Notes: generated by a model from the letters alone, not told the origin. A stretch of DNA of 64,000 bases from Janthinobacterium sp. CG3 (GCF_000344615.1 NZ_KB467825.1:223165-287164), one strand, 5' to 3'. Counted from the first letter of the stretch, positions 17,760-26,580 are shown. Program-made: numbers and translations.

Positions 17760-17814
17760 GGCCGCGAATCCGCGGCCAGGCCTTGCCGCCTTGGCGCCCG
17801 GGGTCCGACCCCGG
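17760..17814 (-). terminator. Pair of GC-rich hairpins between pgk and pyk
   Basis: Two stem-loops lie in the 180-bp gap after pgk. The first is GGCCGCG (17760-17766) with CGCGGCC (17771-17777). The second has 8-bp arms around a single base (17798-17805 with 17807-17814; GGGGTC-C-GACCCC core). Neither is followed by a T run. They may attenuate transcription between pgk and pyk, or may be a GGGGTCNGACCCC-type dispersed repeat. Confidence 0.4.
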
Positions 17815-17837
17815 CCCCGCGCCGCTGGTTTGCCGCC

Positions 17838-19052
17838 TTACTTGGCGGCGCGCTGCATCAGGATCTCGACCGCCGGCAAAGTCTTGCCTTCCAGGAATTC
17901 CAGGAAGGCGCCGCCGCCGGTAGAGATATAGCTAATTTTATCGGTAATAGCGTATTTTGCAATAGCGGCCAGCGTGTCGCCGCCGCCGGCGATCGAAAAC
18001 GCCTTCGATTCGGCAATCGCCAGCGCCAGCGTCTTGGTGCCTTCGCCGAACTGGTCGAACTCGAACACGCCGACCGGGCCGTTCCAGACGATGGTGCCGG
18101 CGCCGGCGATTTGCGCCGCCAGCAGTTGCGCCGTCCGCGGGCCGATGTCGAGGATCATGTCGTCGTCGGCGACGTCGGCCACCGCCTTCACTGTCGCCAC
18201 CGCCGTCGGCGAGAATTCCTTGGCGCACACCACGTCGCTAGGAATCGGCACCTGGGCGCCGCGCGCGGCCATCATCTCGATGATCGCCTTGGCTTCCTCG
18301 ACCAGGTCGGCTTCGACCAGCGACTTGCCGACGTTCAAGCCAACCGCCTTCATGAAGGTGTTGGCGATGCCGCCGCCGACGATCAGGTGGTCGACCTTGT
18401 CGGCCAGCGCCTTCAGGATGGTCAGCTTACTCGACACTTTCGAGCCGGCCACAATGGCCAGCAGCGGGCGCGCCGGCGCGCCCAGCGCCTTGCCCAGCGC
18501 GTCCAGCTCGGCCGCCAGCAGCGGGCCGGCGCAGGCGACCGGCGCGAACTTGGCGATGCCATGGGTGCTGGCCTCGGCGCGGTGGGCGGTGCCGAAGGCG
18601 TCGTTGACATACACGTCGCACAACCTGGCCATTTTTTGCGCCAGTTCGTCGCTGTTCTTCTTCTCGCCCTTGTTGACGCGGACGTTTTCCAGCAGCACCA
18701 CCTGGCCGGCGGCCAGCGCCTCCAGGCCGGCGCCGTCGATCCAGTCCCGCTTCAGCTCGACCGGCTGGCCCAGCAACTCGGCCAGGCGCGCGGCGACCGG
18801 CGCCAGGCTGTCGGCCGGCTTGAACTCGCCTTCGGTCGGACGGCCCAGGTGCGAAGTGACCATGACGGCGGCGCCGCCGGCCAGCGCGGCGCGGATCGCC
18901 GGCACCGAGGCGCGGATGCGCGTGTCCTCGGTGATGTTGCCCGCGTCATCTTGCGGCACGTTCAAGTCGGCGCGGATGAAAACGCGCTTGCCCTGCAGCG
19001 CATCTTGCGCGATCAAGTCTTGCAAACGGATGAAGTTGAGCACAGCGGTCAT
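17838..19052 (-). CDS. pgk: Phosphoglycerate kinase
   Basis: The protein transfers phosphate between 1,3-bisphosphoglycerate and ADP. The 404 residues include the PGK signature RVFIRADLNVP near residue 23, the basic-patch VTSHLGRPTEGEF, a hinge region, and the nucleotide-binding GGGDTLAAI near the C terminus, with GPVGVFEF before it. The length is normal. It is the first gene of the pgk-pyk-fba run, an order common in Burkholderiales. The ATG at 19052 has no strong ribosome binding site but aligns with the family start. Confidence 0.96.
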   Translation of the reverse strand: MTAVLNFIRLQDLIAQDALQGKRVFIRADLNVPQDDAGNITEDTRIRASVPAIRAALAGGAAVMVTSHLGRPTEGEFKPADSLAPVAARLAELLGQPVELKRDWIDGAGLEALAAGQVVLLENVRVNKGEKKNSDELAQKMARLCDVYVNDAFGTAHRAEASTHGIAKFAPVACAGPLLAAELDALGKALGAPARPLLAIVAGSKVSSKLTILKALADKVDHLIVGGGIANTFMKAVGLNVGKSLVEADLVEEAKAIIEMMAARGAQVPIPSDVVCAKEFSPTAVATVKAVADVADDDMILDIGPRTAQLLAAQIAGAGTIVWNGPVGVFEFDQFGEGTKTLALAIAESKAFSIAGGGDTLAAIAKYAITDKISYISTGGGAFLEFLEGKTLPAVEILMQRAAK

Positions 19053-19118
19053 GGCGATCCAAATGATGGGTGGAAGGAAGTGCGCTATTTTACCGCAAGG
19101 GCGGCCCGGCCAAGCCGT

Positions 19119-19451
19119 TTATGACAAAACGTGCAACAAACGCAAGCCGGTGAAAACCACCATGCCGAATACAATCGTTTGCAACATATTCCGCCGCGCC
19201 AGGTAAAAAACAATGGCCGCGGCGCCGGCCAGCAGCTTCACGTTCGACACGTCGAGGTGCAGGCGGCCGCCCTCCAGCAGCAAGTCGGGGGCGATGATGG
19301 CGGCCAGCGCGCAACTGGGCGCGAAGCGCAGCATTTCGTTGACGCGCGGCGGTATCGTGATGTGGTGGCCGACCAGCCAGAACGAGCTGCGCGTGGCCGC
19401 CGTGGCCACGGCCAGCACCGCGATGGTGGCCCAGATTTCCCATTCAGCCAT
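19119..19451 (-). CDS. azlD: AzlD-family small subunit of a branched-chain amino acid exporter
   Basis: This 110-residue membrane protein has four hydrophobic segments and the family's features (ATRSSFWLVGHHITIPP, then LRFAPSCALAAIIAPDLL). With AzlC it forms an exporter of branched-chain or similar amino acids in the inner membrane. Its ATG overlaps the azlC stop (TAATG), so the two are translationally coupled. The substrate cannot be read from the sequence. Confidence 0.85.
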   Translation of the reverse strand: MAEWEIWATIAVLAVATAATRSSFWLVGHHITIPPRVNEMLRFAPSCALAAIIAPDLLLEGGRLHLDVSNVKLLAGAAAIVFYLARRNMLQTIVFGMVVFTGLRLLHVLS

Positions 19452-20191
19452 TATTTATCCTTCCGTTTTCCAGACAATTCTTCCACCGCCATCGCGCTGA
19501 CCATGCCGGCCAGCACCCCGGCCAGCAGGCCCAGCTTGTATGGCAGCGCCGCCGTCAACACCGCCACGGCGCCGGCCACCAGCACGCCGCACAGCGCGGC
19601 GCGCCCGGCCACCATCGGCACCATGATGCAGATAATCGCCAGCGTGCCGGCAAAGCCCAGCCCCCATTCGGCGGGCACGGCGCTGCCGAGGAAAATGCCG
19701 GCGATCGAGCCGACTTGCCAGGTGGTCCAGTTAGGAATCACCAACCCTTTCAGGAACGACACTTTGCCGACCGCCGGCTTGTCGCTCGGATAGCGTTGCA
19801 GGAACAGCGGCACCGCCAGGTCGCCGGACACGTAACCGAGGAAGAAGCGCTGGCGCCACGGCAAATGGCCGAAATGCGGCGCCAGCAACGCCGAGAATAT
19901 GACGAAGCGCAAATTGATCACCAGCGCCGTGGTGAAAATAACCCAGATGGGCGCGCCCGCGGCGATCAGGGGCAGCGAGGCCAGTTGCGCCGAGCCGGCG
20001 AACACCAGCAAGGTCATGGCCAGCGCCTGCGGCACGTTCAAGCCGCTCTTGACCATCGCCACGCCGACCACCAAGCCCCAAGCGGCGATGCCGAACAAGG
20101 TCGGCGCGCCCGTCCTCAGGCCGGCGCGCCAGGACGCCTCGTCGTGTTCCGCACCATAGGCCGCGGCGGCGCGGCGGGAAGGATCGCTCAT
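19451..20191 (-). CDS. azlC: AzlC-family permease
   Basis: The 246-residue membrane permease pairs with AzlD. Family features include GVAMVKSGLNVPQAL, VFAGSAQLASLPLI and the NLRFVIFSALLAPHF region, spread over about six to seven membrane segments. It probably exports branched-chain amino acids or analogues. ATG 20191 (MSDPSRR) is chosen; a GTG three codons upstream at 20200 is possible, since neither has a strong ribosome binding site. It is divergent from the zinc-finger gene at 20429. Confidence 0.85.
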   Translation of the reverse strand: MSDPSRRAAAAYGAEHDEASWRAGLRTGAPTLFGIAAWGLVVGVAMVKSGLNVPQALAMTLLVFAGSAQLASLPLIAAGAPIWVIFTTALVINLRFVIFSALLAPHFGHLPWRQRFFLGYVSGDLAVPLFLQRYPSDKPAVGKVSFLKGLVIPNWTTWQVGSIAGIFLGSAVPAEWGLGFAGTLAIICIMVPMVAGRAALCGVLVAGAVAVLTAALPYKLGLLAGVLAGMVSAMAVEELSGKRKDK

Positions 20192-20428
20192 GCGCGCCAC
20201 CGCTGTGGTTTTCCCGCCACAGGGGCGGCGGCGGCGCTGGCGCGGCGCGGTGCGGACAAAGGCTGGGACGGGGTCATGTTGTCGCCGCGCGCGTTGTTTC
20301 GTCGGAAAAATACGCGGCCGGCCGGTGATTATTAAGGGGGTATTTTACCGATGAATTTTGTTGCTTGCCCGAATCCGTTAAAATCGTGGTTTTCAGCCCC
20401 CCCCATTCGCATCACGGAGAACAACAAG

Positions 20429-20623
20429 ATGAGCAACCCCACCACGCCAGCCGTTGAACTCGACGGCAAGGACTTGCCGGCGCACTGCCCCAACCCGGCC
20501 ATGCCGCTGTGGTCCTCGCATCCGCGCGTGTTTCTCGATTTCAACCACGACGGCGTCGCCAAGTGCCCGTACTGCGGCACCGCCTACCGTCTAAAAGCGG
20601 GCGCGACGCTCGGCCACCACTAA
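20429..20623 (+). CDS. Small zinc-finger protein, zf-CHCC (NDUFS6-like) type
   Basis: The 64-residue protein carries a zinc-binding pattern of the zf-CHCC family: a Cys in AHCPNP, a His in SSHPRVFLDF, then CPYCGTAY. Related proteins are mitochondrial complex I subunit NDUFS6 and small bacterial proteins; in bacteria the role is not well established. Start ATG 20429 follows ATCACGGAG with a spacing of about nine bases. A run of eight C residues (20397-20404) lies 25 bases upstream of the start. Confidence 0.8.
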   Translation: MSNPTTPAVELDGKDLPAHCPNPAMPLWSSHPRVFLDFNHDGVAKCPYCGTAYRLKAGATLGHH

Positions 20624-20719
20624 GCCAGCAAGCACCAAGCAATCCCCCCCCCTCGATGGGTGCCCGCCCGGCGCCCGTCGGGGCAACCTAGCAACCGTCG
20701 TGTCTTTGCCGGAGTGTTC

Positions 20720-21142
20720 ATGAAACGTGACAAACAGTTAAATGGCAGTGCAGTCGAAGTGGAAACGGCTTTCTACGACGCCCTCAACCGCGCCGATATC
20801 GACTCCCTGATGGCGCTCTGGGCCGACGACGAGGAAATCGTCTGCATCCACGCGGGCGGCGCGCGGCTGATCGGCCACGCCGCCATCCGCGCCTCGTGGA
20901 CCGGCATACTGGCCGCCGGCAACCTGCACTTCCGGCCGTCGCAATTGCACGAGACGCACAACCTGATGAGTTCGGTGCACACGGTCGTCGAGGACATCAG
21001 CGCCGGCGAGGGCGAACCGGCCCACCAGCTGACCACCAACGTCTACGTCAAGACCCCGCGCGGCTGGCGCATCGTGCTGCACCACGTCTCGGTGGCGCCC
21101 GGCGAAGCGCCGTTCGACGCCGACGCGCCCATCCTGCACTAG
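20720..21142 (+). CDS. SnoaL/NTF2-like protein (DUF4440 type)
   Basis: The 140-residue protein has the NTF2-like cone fold pattern: an N-terminal helix (VEVETAFYDALNRADIDSLMALWADDEEIVC, described here by its ends VEVE and EIVC), then HAGGARLIGHAAIRASW and beta strands ending WRIVLHHVS. Such proteins are small enzymes, ligand-binding proteins or stress proteins; the role cannot be set. GGAG five bases upstream supports ATG 20720. A run of nine C residues (20644-20652) lies upstream. The alpha/beta hydrolase follows 15 bases after the stop and is probably cotranscribed. Confidence 0.78.
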   Translation: MKRDKQLNGSAVEVETAFYDALNRADIDSLMALWADDEEIVCIHAGGARLIGHAAIRASWTGILAAGNLHFRPSQLHETHNLMSSVHTVVEDISAGEGEPAHQLTTNVYVKTPRGWRIVLHHVSVAPGEAPFDADAPILH

Positions 21143-21157
21143 GCACACCCGGCCAAG

Positions 21158-22147
21158 ATGCGCTACACCGCCCCGCTCTGGCTGCCCAACGGCCACCTGC
21201 AAACGATCTATCCGGCCGTCTGCGTCGGCACGCCGGCGCCGGCCTACCGGCGCGAGCGCTGGGACGCGCCCGACGGCGATTTCGTCGACGTCGACTTCGT
21301 CGACGGCCAGCCGGGCCACCCCTTCGTGCTGCTGTTCCACGGCCTGGAGGGCTCGTCCCACAGCCACTACGCGCGCGCCCTGATGGCCGAACTGGCCACC
21401 CGCGGCTGGTCCGGCGCGGTGCCGCACTTCCGCGGCTGTTCCGGCCACGGCAACCGGGCGCCGCGCTTCTACCATTCGGGCGACGCCGGCGAGATCGACT
21501 GGATCGTGCGCCGCCTGCGCCGGCGCGCCGCCGGGCGCTTCTACGCCACCGGCGTCTCGCTGGGCGGCAACGCGCTGCTGCGCTGGCTGGGCGAGTCGCA
21601 GCACGCCGCCGGGATCGTCGACGCCGCCTGCGCCGTGTCGGCCCCGCTCGACCTGGCGCAGGGCGGCAGGGCGCTGGCGCGCGGCGTCAACCGGATGTAC
21701 ACGCGCATGTTCCTGAACACGCTGAAACCGAAGTGCCTGGCCAAGCTCGACCAGTTCCCCGGCCTGTTCTGCCGCCAGGCCCTGCTGGCGGCGAACGACC
21801 TGCACGCCTTCGACACCGTCGTCACGGCGCCGCTGCACGGCTACCGCAGCGCCGACGACTACTGGGACCGCGCCAGCGCCAAGCACGTGCTCGACGACAT
21901 CACCGTGCCGACGCTGGTGCTGAACGCCCAGAACGACCCGTTCCTGCCGGCGCGCTATCTGCCGCGGCACGCCTCGCGCCAGGTGCTGCTGGAATATCCG
22001 CGCCACGGCGGCCACGCCGGCTTCACCGCCGGCCGCCCGCCCGGCCACCTCGACTGGCTGCCCGGGCGCCTGCTGCACTTCCTCGAACACGGCGCCGCCA
22101 GCGGCGCGCGCGGCGACGCCGCGTTGTGCGACACTGCCGGCACCTAA
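21158..22147 (+). CDS. YheT-family alpha/beta hydrolase
   Basis: The 329-residue protein matches the YheT/COG0429 hydrolases. It starts with the typical LPNGHLQTIYP, has LLFHGLEGSSHSHYAR as oxyanion segment, the NFRGC-like HFRGCSGHGNR, and the nucleophile elbow GVSLGGNALLRW. An Asp follows in LNAQNDPFLP and a His in HGGHAGF, so the triad is complete. Family members are carboxylesterases with unclear natural substrates. The neighbours on both sides are small conserved genes in the same direction. Confidence 0.9.
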   Translation: MRYTAPLWLPNGHLQTIYPAVCVGTPAPAYRRERWDAPDGDFVDVDFVDGQPGHPFVLLFHGLEGSSHSHYARALMAELATRGWSGAVPHFRGCSGHGNRAPRFYHSGDAGEIDWIVRRLRRRAAGRFYATGVSLGGNALLRWLGESQHAAGIVDAACAVSAPLDLAQGGRALARGVNRMYTRMFLNTLKPKCLAKLDQFPGLFCRQALLAANDLHAFDTVVTAPLHGYRSADDYWDRASAKHVLDDITVPTLVLNAQNDPFLPARYLPRHASRQVLLEYPRHGGHAGFTAGRPPGHLDWLPGRLLHFLEHGAASGARGDAALCDTAGT

Positions 22148-22170
22148 ACCCGCACACTGAGCACATCGAC

Positions 22171-22764
22171 ATGGACGAACTAGTCAAACAAGCCATCGCC
22201 AAATGGCCGGACGTTCCGCATTGCTATGGCTGGCTGGGCCTGGACGCGCGCGGCCGCTGGCGCATGCGCGACGAGCGCGCGCAGGCGCTCGGCCTGCCCG
22301 GCGAGGCCATCGTGCACGGCGCGCTGCTGGGCTTTATCGCGCGCAACTACGGACACGACGAGCGCGGCTGCTGGTTTTTCCAGAACGGCCCGCAGCGGGT
22401 CTACCTGCAACTCGAAGCGGCGCCCTACATCGCCCGTACCGACCCGGGGCTCGGCCTGGTGCTGCACACCGGCGCGCCGCTGGGCCCGCTGGACGAGGCG
22501 TTGCTGTGCCCGGGCGGCGAACTGGTCTTGCGCAGCGGCGACGTGGTGGCCCAGCTCGACGACCGCGACGCCGCCCAGACGCTGGCCGCGCTGGAGCTGG
22601 ACGATGGCGGCGGCGTCGACGACGAGGCCTTGATGGCCTGGCTGGACGGCGGCGCCGGCAATCTGTACCTGCGCCACCAGGGGCGCGCGCTGGCGCTGCA
22701 GCGGCTCGCCCACGACGCCGTCGCGGCGCGCTTCGGCTTCGAACGTTCGCCCAGCCCGCCTTGA
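22171..22764 (+). CDS. Conserved hypothetical protein (DUF-type)
   Basis: This 197-residue acidic soluble protein begins MDELVKQAIAKWPDVPHCYGW. I recall this start from proteobacterial proteins of unknown function but cannot name the family number safely. It has a recurring pattern RGCWFFQNGPQRVYLQLEAA and a Leu/Asp-rich C-terminal half. There is no signal peptide, membrane segment or known catalytic motif. It starts 23 bases after the YheT hydrolase on the same strand and is likely in its operon. Confidence 0.75.
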   Translation: MDELVKQAIAKWPDVPHCYGWLGLDARGRWRMRDERAQALGLPGEAIVHGALLGFIARNYGHDERGCWFFQNGPQRVYLQLEAAPYIARTDPGLGLVLHTGAPLGPLDEALLCPGGELVLRSGDVVAQLDDRDAAQTLAALELDDGGGVDDEALMAWLDGGAGNLYLRHQGRALALQRLAHDAVAARFGFERSPSPP

Positions 22765-22853
22765 GGTGGCGCGATTTGCGTAGCTCGGTTTAAGCCATCG
22801 GGCGCAAGCCGGCAACGTTGGCCAGCGGCGGCGCGGCGCGCTTTTGCCAACAG

Positions 22854-22881
22854 GGTCGGACGCCGCTGCGCCAATCCGACC
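22854..22881. repeat. Intergenic inverted repeat, GTCGGA family, copy 1
   Basis: GGTCGGA (22854-22860) and TCCGACC (22875-22881) are perfect inverted repeats around a GC-rich loop. They lie between the convergent gene ends at 22764 and 22906. It belongs with the copies at 46741, 49239, 53628 and 61026. It may also act as a terminator for either gene. Confidence 0.55.
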
Positions 22882-22905
22882 TATGCCGCGCCAACCCAAC
22901 GTCGC

Positions 22906-24525
22906 CTACTTCTTGTCCTTCAATTGCTCGCGGCGGTATTCCTGCAGCTCGCGCTCGCGCGCGTCGATCACCGCCATTTCGTAAAAGCTGGCGTCGCTGG
23001 CCTTGCGGGCGATGCCGAGCTGGTCGAGCGCGGCCAGGCTGGCGCCGCTGAGCGCGTACGACTCGGCCAGCGCCATGTGCTGCAACGCCATCTTGCCCTG
23101 CGCCGCGTAAGTCTTGGCCAGCAAGTCGTGCAGGCCGGGTTCGTCGCGGTACAACTGCACCTGGTCGCGCAAGTAGCGCGCGGCCCGCTCCGGCTGGCCG
23201 GCGCCCAGCAGCGCCGCCGCGTATTGCCGGGCGATGCCGCGCGACAGCGGAAATTGCAGGCGCGCGGCCTCGGCCTCGCGCAGCGCCTGCTGCGCCACCG
23301 CCGCGCCCTGCTTCGGCGCCAGTCGGATCTCCAGCGCCATGCTGGTCAGGATCGCGTTCGGCCCGAGCGGCCGCGGCGCGGCGCTGAAGGCGCCGGCGGC
23401 GGGCGCCTTGGCGACGCTCGCGCCGAGCGCGGCGTCGAGCCGGCTTTGCGCCGCGGCCGTGTCGCCCCTCTTCAGCGCGATCAGGGCCAGCCCGTAGTGC
23501 GCGGCGGCCTGCTGGAAACGGCCCGGCTGCTCCAGCTGGATCTGGAAAAAGGCGGTCGCCTCAAGCAAGCCCTGGGTGCTCTCGTCTTGCAGCACGCGGG
23601 CGCGCGCGCGCACCAGCTGGAAGTCGAGGCTGTCGTTGCGCTGCCGGTACGGCTGCTCGCGGATGCGCGCCTGGATGTCGGCGATGCGCTCGGTGGTCAA
23701 CGGATGGGTCAGCAAATAGGCGGGCGTCAGGTCGCTGTAGGAGCGGCTGGCCGATTGCATGCGGCCGAAGAAGGCCACCATGCCGGTGGTGTCGAAGCCG
23801 GCCTCGCCCATGATCTGGAAGCCGATCCGGTCGGCCTCGCGCTCGGCGTCGCGGCCGAAGTTGAGCTGGCGCTGGATCGCCAGGCCCTGGCCGGCGGCGA
23901 ACACGCCGACGGCGGCGTCGCCGCCGGCGCGCGAGGCCAGCGCGGCCAGCACGATCGCCGCCAGCGGAATCAGCATGTCCTGGCGCTGCTGGCCCAGCAT
24001 GCGCGCGATGTGGCGCTGCGCCACGTGGCCGATTTCATGCGACAGCACCGAGGCCAGTTCGGACTCGGTCTGGGCCGCCAACAGCAGCGCCGAATGCACC
24101 GCGATGTAGCCGCCGGGAAGCGCGAAGGCGTTCAACTGCCCGTCGCGCACCGCGAAGAAGAAGTAGTCGAAACTGCTTTCGCCGCGCACCTCGGGGCGCG
24201 CCGACACCAGCGCGCCGCCGAAGTTGTTCAGGTATTCGAGGATGGGCGCGTCGTCGAGGTAGTCGCGGTCGCCGCGAATGTCGCGCATGATCTCCTCGCC
24301 CAGCTTGCGTTCCATCGCCGGCGACAGGTCTTGCCGTTCGGTGTCGCCCAGCAAGGGTAAATTCGGCGCGGCGGCCGCGGCGGGGCGGGTCTGCGCCGCC
24401 GACAGCGGCGCGGCCAGCGCCAGCGAAGCCAGGGCGGCGGCGGCCAGCAGCGCCACGGCGCGCTTGAGCGGCGCCCGCGCGCCGCTCAAGCCGACCAGCG
24501 ATTGGGGGGGGAGTTTTGCGTTCAC
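22906..24525 (-). CDS. Periplasmic M48 metalloprotease with C-terminal TPR-like region (BepA type)
   Basis: The 539-residue protein has an N-terminal signal segment (about 20-45, ending AAPLSAA). The M48 domain has zinc motif HEIGH at residues 163-167 and the third ligand in EREADRIG (Glu228). A helical, TPR-like C-terminal half runs from about residue 300. BepA/YfgC proteins assist or degrade outer-membrane beta-barrel proteins such as LptD. A GTG at 24525 gives the typical short pre-signal region; an AGGG lies about 11 bases upstream. Codons 6-7 (Pro-Pro) are a run of eight C residues on the coding strand (24504-24511). The gene is divergent from moaC. Confidence 0.88.
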   Translation of the reverse strand: MNAKLPPQSLVGLSGARAPLKRAVALLAAAALASLALAAPLSAAQTRPAAAAAPNLPLLGDTERQDLSPAMERKLGEEIMRDIRGDRDYLDDAPILEYLNNFGGALVSARPEVRGESSFDYFFFAVRDGQLNAFALPGGYIAVHSALLLAAQTESELASVLSHEIGHVAQRHIARMLGQQRQDMLIPLAAIVLAALASRAGGDAAVGVFAAGQGLAIQRQLNFGRDAEREADRIGFQIMGEAGFDTTGMVAFFGRMQSASRSYSDLTPAYLLTHPLTTERIADIQARIREQPYRQRNDSLDFQLVRARARVLQDESTQGLLEATAFFQIQLEQPGRFQQAAAHYGLALIALKRGDTAAAQSRLDAALGASVAKAPAAGAFSAAPRPLGPNAILTSMALEIRLAPKQGAAVAQQALREAEAARLQFPLSRGIARQYAAALLGAGQPERAARYLRDQVQLYRDEPGLHDLLAKTYAAQGKMALQHMALAESYALSGASLAALDQLGIARKASDASFYEMAVIDARERELQEYRREQLKDKK

Positions 24526-24624
24526 GGTGCTATGATACCCTGTAACCGGCCTGGTTCCGCACGGCCTCGGCCGGTTGGAATACTTTGTTACCAGCCCGTG
24601 CAAGCCACCCGATACGACCGATCC

Positions 24625-25152
24625 ATGACCAGCATAAACGACCGCGACGCCCTCCCCGCCACCGAAGCGCAACTGAGCCATTTCGACGGCGCCGGCCAGG
24701 CCCACATGGTCGACGTCGGCGCCAAGGCGGAAACCCGGCGCGTCGCCGTCGCCGCCGGCAGCATCCGCATGCAGCCGGCCACCTTCGCCCTCATCGTCGA
24801 GGGCAACGCCAAGAAGGGCGACGTGCTCGGCATCGCCCGCATCGCCGCCATCATGGGCGCCAAACGCACCAGCGACCTGGTGCCGCTGTGCCATCCGCTG
24901 GCGCTGACGCGCGTGGCGGTCGACTTCGACACCGACGCCGCGCGCCACCAGGTGCATTGTCGCGCCCAGGTGGAAACCTTCGGCAAGACCGGGGTCGAGA
25001 TGGAGGCGCTGACGGCGGTGCAGATCGGCCTGCTGACAATCTACGACATGTGCAAGGCGGTCGACCGCGGCATGGTCATGGGCGACATCCGCGTGCTGGA
25101 AAAGCACGGCGGCAAAAGCGGCGACTGGCGCGCCGACATCGACAAGGAGTAA
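24625..25152 (+). CDS. moaC: Cyclic pyranopterin monophosphate synthase
   Basis: MoaC completes the first stage of molybdenum cofactor synthesis, making cPMP from the MoaA product. The 175 residues show the standard regions HMVDVGAK near the start, KGDVLGIARIA, LCHPLALTRV, and GKTGVEMEALTAV with IYDMCKAVDRGM. The length is normal (about 160 plus a short N-terminal extension). Start ATG 24625 (MTSIND) is chosen by family alignment; upstream sequence in frame is intergenic. No other mo genes are in the window. Confidence 0.95.
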   Translation: MTSINDRDALPATEAQLSHFDGAGQAHMVDVGAKAETRRVAVAAGSIRMQPATFALIVEGNAKKGDVLGIARIAAIMGAKRTSDLVPLCHPLALTRVAVDFDTDAARHQVHCRAQVETFGKTGVEMEALTAVQIGLLTIYDMCKAVDRGMVMGDIRVLEKHGGKSGDWRADIDKE

Positions 25153-25273
25153 TCGCGCGGCTGCGCCGGCGCGCGGCGATTGCGGTGGCGAGGGCGGTTT
25201 TCGTAGCTTACGGCCAATACTGTTGGTATAGTATCAAATACTTTCCGCAGTGCATGTCCAAAAGGCCTCACGA

Positions 25274-25987
25274 ATGACAAGCAACAAGCCCCCAGGCGCG
25301 CCCAAGGTGCAGGCCTTCGAGTTCGACTCGATGAATCTGCAAGTCGGCGGCAGGATCCAGTTCATCACGCACCGCACCATCAAACCCATCCAGCATTTCT
25401 CGACGCTGATCGGCTACGTCAAAGACGAGTACCTGATCGTCAAGATTCCCAACGAGGCCGGCGCGCCGATCGCCCTCAACGACGGCGACAAGCTGACCAT
25501 CCGCGTGTTTTCCGGCGTCACCGTGTGCTCGTTCGCCTGCACCGTGATGCGCATTTTCGCCCGCCCGCTGCATTATGTGCACCTGTCCTTCCCCGACACG
25601 ATCCAGGGCACCAGCCTGCGCGCGGCGATGCGCGTGAAAGTCGACATTCCAGCCCAGCTGGCGTCGGCCGAGCACCCGTCGGTGTCGGTGTTCCTGGTCA
25701 ATCTGAGCGTGTCGGGCGCGCTGATCGAGTCGCCCAGGAAATTGTCGCCGGACGAGCCCAGCGTGACGCTGTCGTTCACCCTGATCGCCCAGCCCGGCAA
25801 CCACCAGGTGCGCGTGAAGACCGGCGCCACCATCCAGAACGTCAACGTCGTCAAGCCGGCCGCCGGCGCGCGCACCGAGGTGTTCACCTACGGCGTCCAA
25901 TTCACCGACCTCGAACCGGTCCATTACACGATGCTGCAAAACCTGACCTACGAGGCGCTGATCGCCGACCGCCAGAAGATCGTGTAG
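25274..25987 (+). CDS. PilZ-domain cyclic-di-GMP receptor, YcgR-like
   Basis: The 237-residue protein has a YcgR-type N-terminal beta domain (about 15-115) and a PilZ domain (about 115-235). The c-di-GMP-binding residues are present: the RxxxR motif in RAAMR and the [DN]xSxxG motif as NLSVSGA. It should therefore bind c-di-GMP and act on flagella, pili or another target. It sits convergent with the type IV pilin gene, sharing a terminator, but flagellar genes are not in view. ATG 25274 (MTSNKPP) has AAAAGG about nine bases upstream; ATG 25250 is the alternative. Confidence 0.88.
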   Translation: MTSNKPPGAPKVQAFEFDSMNLQVGGRIQFITHRTIKPIQHFSTLIGYVKDEYLIVKIPNEAGAPIALNDGDKLTIRVFSGVTVCSFACTVMRIFARPLHYVHLSFPDTIQGTSLRAAMRVKVDIPAQLASAEHPSVSVFLVNLSVSGALIESPRKLSPDEPSVTLSFTLIAQPGNHQVRVKTGATIQNVNVVKPAAGARTEVFTYGVQFTDLEPVHYTMLQNLTYEALIADRQKIV

Positions 25988-25991
25988 CACG

Positions 25992-26019
25992 GGAAAAGCC
26001 GCCAAAAGGCGGCTTTTCC
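25992..26019. terminator. Bidirectional intrinsic terminator
   Basis: A perfect 12-bp stem (GGAAAAGCCGCC, 25992-26003, with its complement at 26008-26019) surrounds an AAAA loop. The A/T part of the stem gives a U run on either strand. It lies between the ends of the PilZ gene (25987) and the pilin gene (26038), which converge. Confidence 0.85.
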
Positions 26020-26037
26020 GGGCGGGCGAAGCCGGTT

Positions 26038-26514
26038 TTAGATGTTGTTTTTGGTAATCGCCGCGATCGCCGCTGGATTGTCCGCGGCCAGGATGTTGGT
26101 CGAGTTGGCCCAGGTCATGGCGCTGCCGCCGGCCGGAACGGTAGGGATCATCGTGATGGTCTTGCCGGACGTGCCCTTGCCGATATCGTTCAAGGTCAGC
26201 GTAATGACGCCGAGCAGCGTGACGGTTGCGCTTGCCACTTCCTTGGTCGCGGTAAACGCTGGCAGGGTGTTGCCGACGAACGCAGTGTTGCAGTTGGTCA
26301 GCTCGCCGCCGGCTTCCTGGGCGCACAAGGCAATCGCGGTTTTCATCGCGCCGGCCGCCGACATGGCGTTGGCCACTTTCGCCTTGACCGTGTAGTCGCT
26401 GTAGGCCGGAATCGCCACCGCCGCCAGGATGCCGATGATGGCCACGACAATCATCAATTCGATGAGGGTGAAGCCGGCTTGTGCTTGTTTCTTGATCATT
26501 TTCATCGATTTCAT
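26038..26514 (-). CDS. pilA: Type IV major pilin (PilA-like)
   Basis: The 158-residue prepilin has a short positively charged leader (MKSMKMIKKQAQAG) and the prepilin peptidase site G^FTLIELMIVVAIIGILAA, with Glu5 after cleavage. The hydrophobic helix follows, then a variable globular domain with one cysteine pair (ALCAQE and LTNCNT) instead of the usual C-terminal disulfide loop; no Cys lies near the C terminus. AGGAG seven bases upstream decides ATG 26514 over the Met codons at 26505 and 26499. A clear sigma-54 promoter and paired upstream sites precede it, so PilR-type control is likely. No assembly genes are in view. Confidence 0.9.
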   Translation of the reverse strand: MKSMKMIKKQAQAGFTLIELMIVVAIIGILAAVAIPAYSDYTVKAKVANAMSAAGAMKTAIALCAQEAGGELTNCNTAFVGNTLPAFTATKEVASATVTLLGVITLTLNDIGKGTSGKTITMIPTVPAGGSAMTWANSTNILAADNPAAIAAITKNNI

Positions 26515-26564
26515 TTTAGCGCTCCTGGGTGGTGTATCGAAAAGTGGTGTCACACCGGGATAAG

Positions 26565-26580
26565 AGCAATTGGCGTGCCA
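26565..26580 (-). promoter_or_regulatory. Sigma-54 (-24/-12) promoter of the pilin gene
   Basis: Read on the minus strand, TGGCAC-GCCAA-TTGCT matches the RpoN consensus TGGCAC-N5-TTGCW exactly. Transcription would start near 26554, leaving about 40 bases of leader before ATG 26514. RpoN control of pilin with activator PilR is established in Pseudomonas and other type IV pilus systems. Confidence 0.9.

Noticed and set aside
25268..26326. Minus-strand open frame spanning the PilZ gene and part of the pilin gene
   Set aside because: It lies antisense to PilZ and out of frame with the pilin; no domain is recognised.
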